The position numbers and the translations under genes are program-made. A stretch of 64,000 nucleotides of DNA from Bacteroidota bacterium (GTDB taxonomy: Bacteria; Bacteroidota; Bacteroidia; B-17B0; Aurantibacillaceae): positions 1 through 64,000 of the forward strand of contig JACDDR010000006.1 in NCBI GenBank assembly GCA_013816895.1. Reading direction: 5' to 3'. The notes under the pieces were generated by a model. That model did no database searches, was not told the DNA's origin, and worked only from the letters and a program-made list of their open reading frames with translations. Positions 63,068 to 64,000 of this stretch are shown piece by piece (positions within the stretch are counted from its first letter, which is position 1; each line of letters opens with the position of its first letter).

Positions 63068-63919
63068 ATGCAGTTAACAAGGGAAGAAGAAAATAAGAAC
63101 AGAATTATTTCGGGAGTTACTACTGCCGTTATATTTGGCCTGCTCCTTTTGTTTTTTATCCTGTTCAATCTTGTCACACAAAACCCTCCCTTCCCTGAAG
63201 ATGGCGGAGGTGGCGGTCAGGAGCTTGCTTTAGGGATGATGAATGCAGGTAACGATAATCTGGATTACAGTTCCATGGGAAATCTTACAAACGTGGTTGC
63301 AGAGAAAACCCCGCAAAAGGAAGATATTTTAACGGATGAGAACGGTGAGCCCGTTCCCTTAAAGGAAGAAAAAATAGAACCTGAAACAAAAGAGAATACA
63401 ACCGTTATTAAGCCCGTTAAAGAAAAAGTAATTGTAAAAGAAAAAACTGCTGCTGAAAAATTAGCTGAAAAATTTAAGAAAGAAAACGGAAAAAATGGCG
63501 GTGGAATAGGCGATAACAAAGATGCCGGTCAGAATGGTTCTCCGGATGGTGATCCTTTTAAAAACGGAAACGGTGGTCATGGAACTGGTGATGGTGGAGG
63601 CGATGGCCCTGGTAAAGGTCCCGGTAGTGGGCCCGGATTTGGCGGCGGAAAATATGGTATCGATCTTAAAGGCAGGGCAGTAGTGAAGCCTCCCGTTCTT
63701 CCAAAAGATACAAAGGAGGAAGGGAAAGTTGTAGTGGAAATTACTGTTGATAGTGAAGGAAACGTTATTGAAGCGAATCCAAACGGACGCGGCACAACTA
63801 CCAGCAGTGCGCTTCTGAAAGCGAAAGCAAAACAAACGGCGCTTGCTACAAAATTTAATGTGGATGGAAAATTTGAAGAGCAGCATGGCACCATCACAAT
63901 TGTTTTCTCGTTCGACTAA
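63068..63919 (+). CDS. tonB: TonB-family energy transducer
   Basis: A 283-residue protein. An N-terminal membrane helix (~16-38, TAVIFGLLLLFFILFNLV) is followed by a long acidic, then glycine-rich linker (~residues 40-200, with GGGIGDNKDAG and GPGSGPGFGGG) and a C-terminal TonB-like domain (~205-283, GKVVVEITVDSEGNVIEANPNGRG). The linker is Gly-rich instead of the usual Pro/Lys-rich, but spans the periplasm in the same way. It starts 1 nt after the exbD stop. It likely transmits ExbB-ExbD energy to receptors such as the one at 57-59.5 kb. Confidence 0.85.
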   Translation: MQLTREEENKNRIISGVTTAVIFGLLLLFFILFNLVTQNPPFPEDGGGGGQELALGMMNAGNDNLDYSSMGNLTNVVAEKTPQKEDILTDENGEPVPLKEEKIEPETKENTTVIKPVKEKVIVKEKTAAEKLAEKFKKENGKNGGGIGDNKDAGQNGSPDGDPFKNGNGGHGTGDGGGDGPGKGPGSGPGFGGGKYGIDLKGRAVVKPPVLPKDTKEEGKVVVEITVDSEGNVIEANPNGRGTTTSSALLKAKAKQTALATKFNVDGKFEEQHGTITIVFSFD

Positions 63920-63948
63920 AAGAATCTCAAAAAGTTAATACGTAAAAA

Positions 63949-64000
63949 ATGGAATTAACGCACCTCGAAGAAAAAAGACACAAAGCAATTTCCGCAGGTG
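63949..64000 (+). CDS. Start of a further gene, possibly a second TonB-family protein
   Basis: Only 17 codons are inside the window. The peptide MELTHLEEKRHKAISAG aligns with the start of the tonB product (MQLTREEENKNRIISG) at several positions: M-LT, E, K, ISAG/ISG. This suggests a tandem tonB paralogue, but the piece is too short to be sure. It begins 29 nt after tonB. Confidence 0.5.
   Translation, partial: MELTHLEEKRHKAISAG

Overview
The window looks like chromosomal DNA from a member of the Bacteroidota, probably aerobic. The evidence is the set of proteins ending in a type IX secretion (T9SS) sorting domain, a TonB-dependent receptor with a carboxypeptidase-regulatory-like N-terminus, two-component-propeller and SpoIIE-phosphatase signalling proteins, promoters of the Bacteroidota form TAnnTTTG (sometimes with TTTG about 19 nt upstream), weak Shine-Dalgarno sites and AT-rich DNA. 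Class I ribonucleotide reductase, a group III truncated haemoglobin and kynureninase fit an oxygen-using life. I cannot place it below phylum level. No integrase, transposase, CRISPR array, rRNA or tRNA was found; most of the window is ordinary core and accessory chromosome.

Layout. 1-5.4 kb: end of a SpoIIE phosphatase, an OmpA lipoprotein, nadE-ybaB, a SprT-like metalloprotein, a LacI-type regulator and a divergent aminotransferase. 5.5-12.1 kb: three tandem paralogous secreted Asp-box/T9SS proteins, each with its own terminator. 12.4-23 kb: HU, fmt, another T9SS protein, a ferredoxin-NADP reductase, a glycosyltransferase, a DUF1801 protein, a repeat cluster, gyrB, an acyltransferase and a DUF3108 protein. 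23-32.6 kb: a large propeller-SpoIIE sensor, kynU, a large Asp-box T9SS protein, truncated haemoglobin and an ECF sigma factor with an overlapping membrane partner. 33-40 kb: nrdB, nrdA and small hypothetical or stress-type genes. 40.3-42.2 kb: a predicted exported protein with the domain order of glucan water dikinase. 42.5-48.8 kb: ABC-F, a GT-C-like membrane protein, pssA, a structured GC-rich intergenic element, purS and metK. 48.9-53.6 kb: a leftward cluster (cyclophilin, phosphohexomutase, lipoprotein, small protein, TPR protein). 53.6-64 kb: small secreted proteins, a saccharopine-dehydrogenase-like enzyme, a TonB-dependent receptor, a LysM lytic transglycosylase and an exbB-exbD-tonB cluster that runs off the right edge with what may be a second tonB.

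Functional links. The exbB-exbD-tonB genes would energise receptors such as the one at 57-59.5 kb. The T9SS cargo implies a secretion system encoded elsewhere. Three proteins belong to the SpoIIE/TPR signalling style. The most unusual points are an in-frame TAA inside exbB, two back-to-back promoters whose -7 elements are one base apart, a group of genes whose -7 element almost touches the start codon (predicted leaderless mRNAs), the exported water-dikinase-like protein, and several word-like repeats and palindromes between genes. I saw no clearly new multi-gene system.
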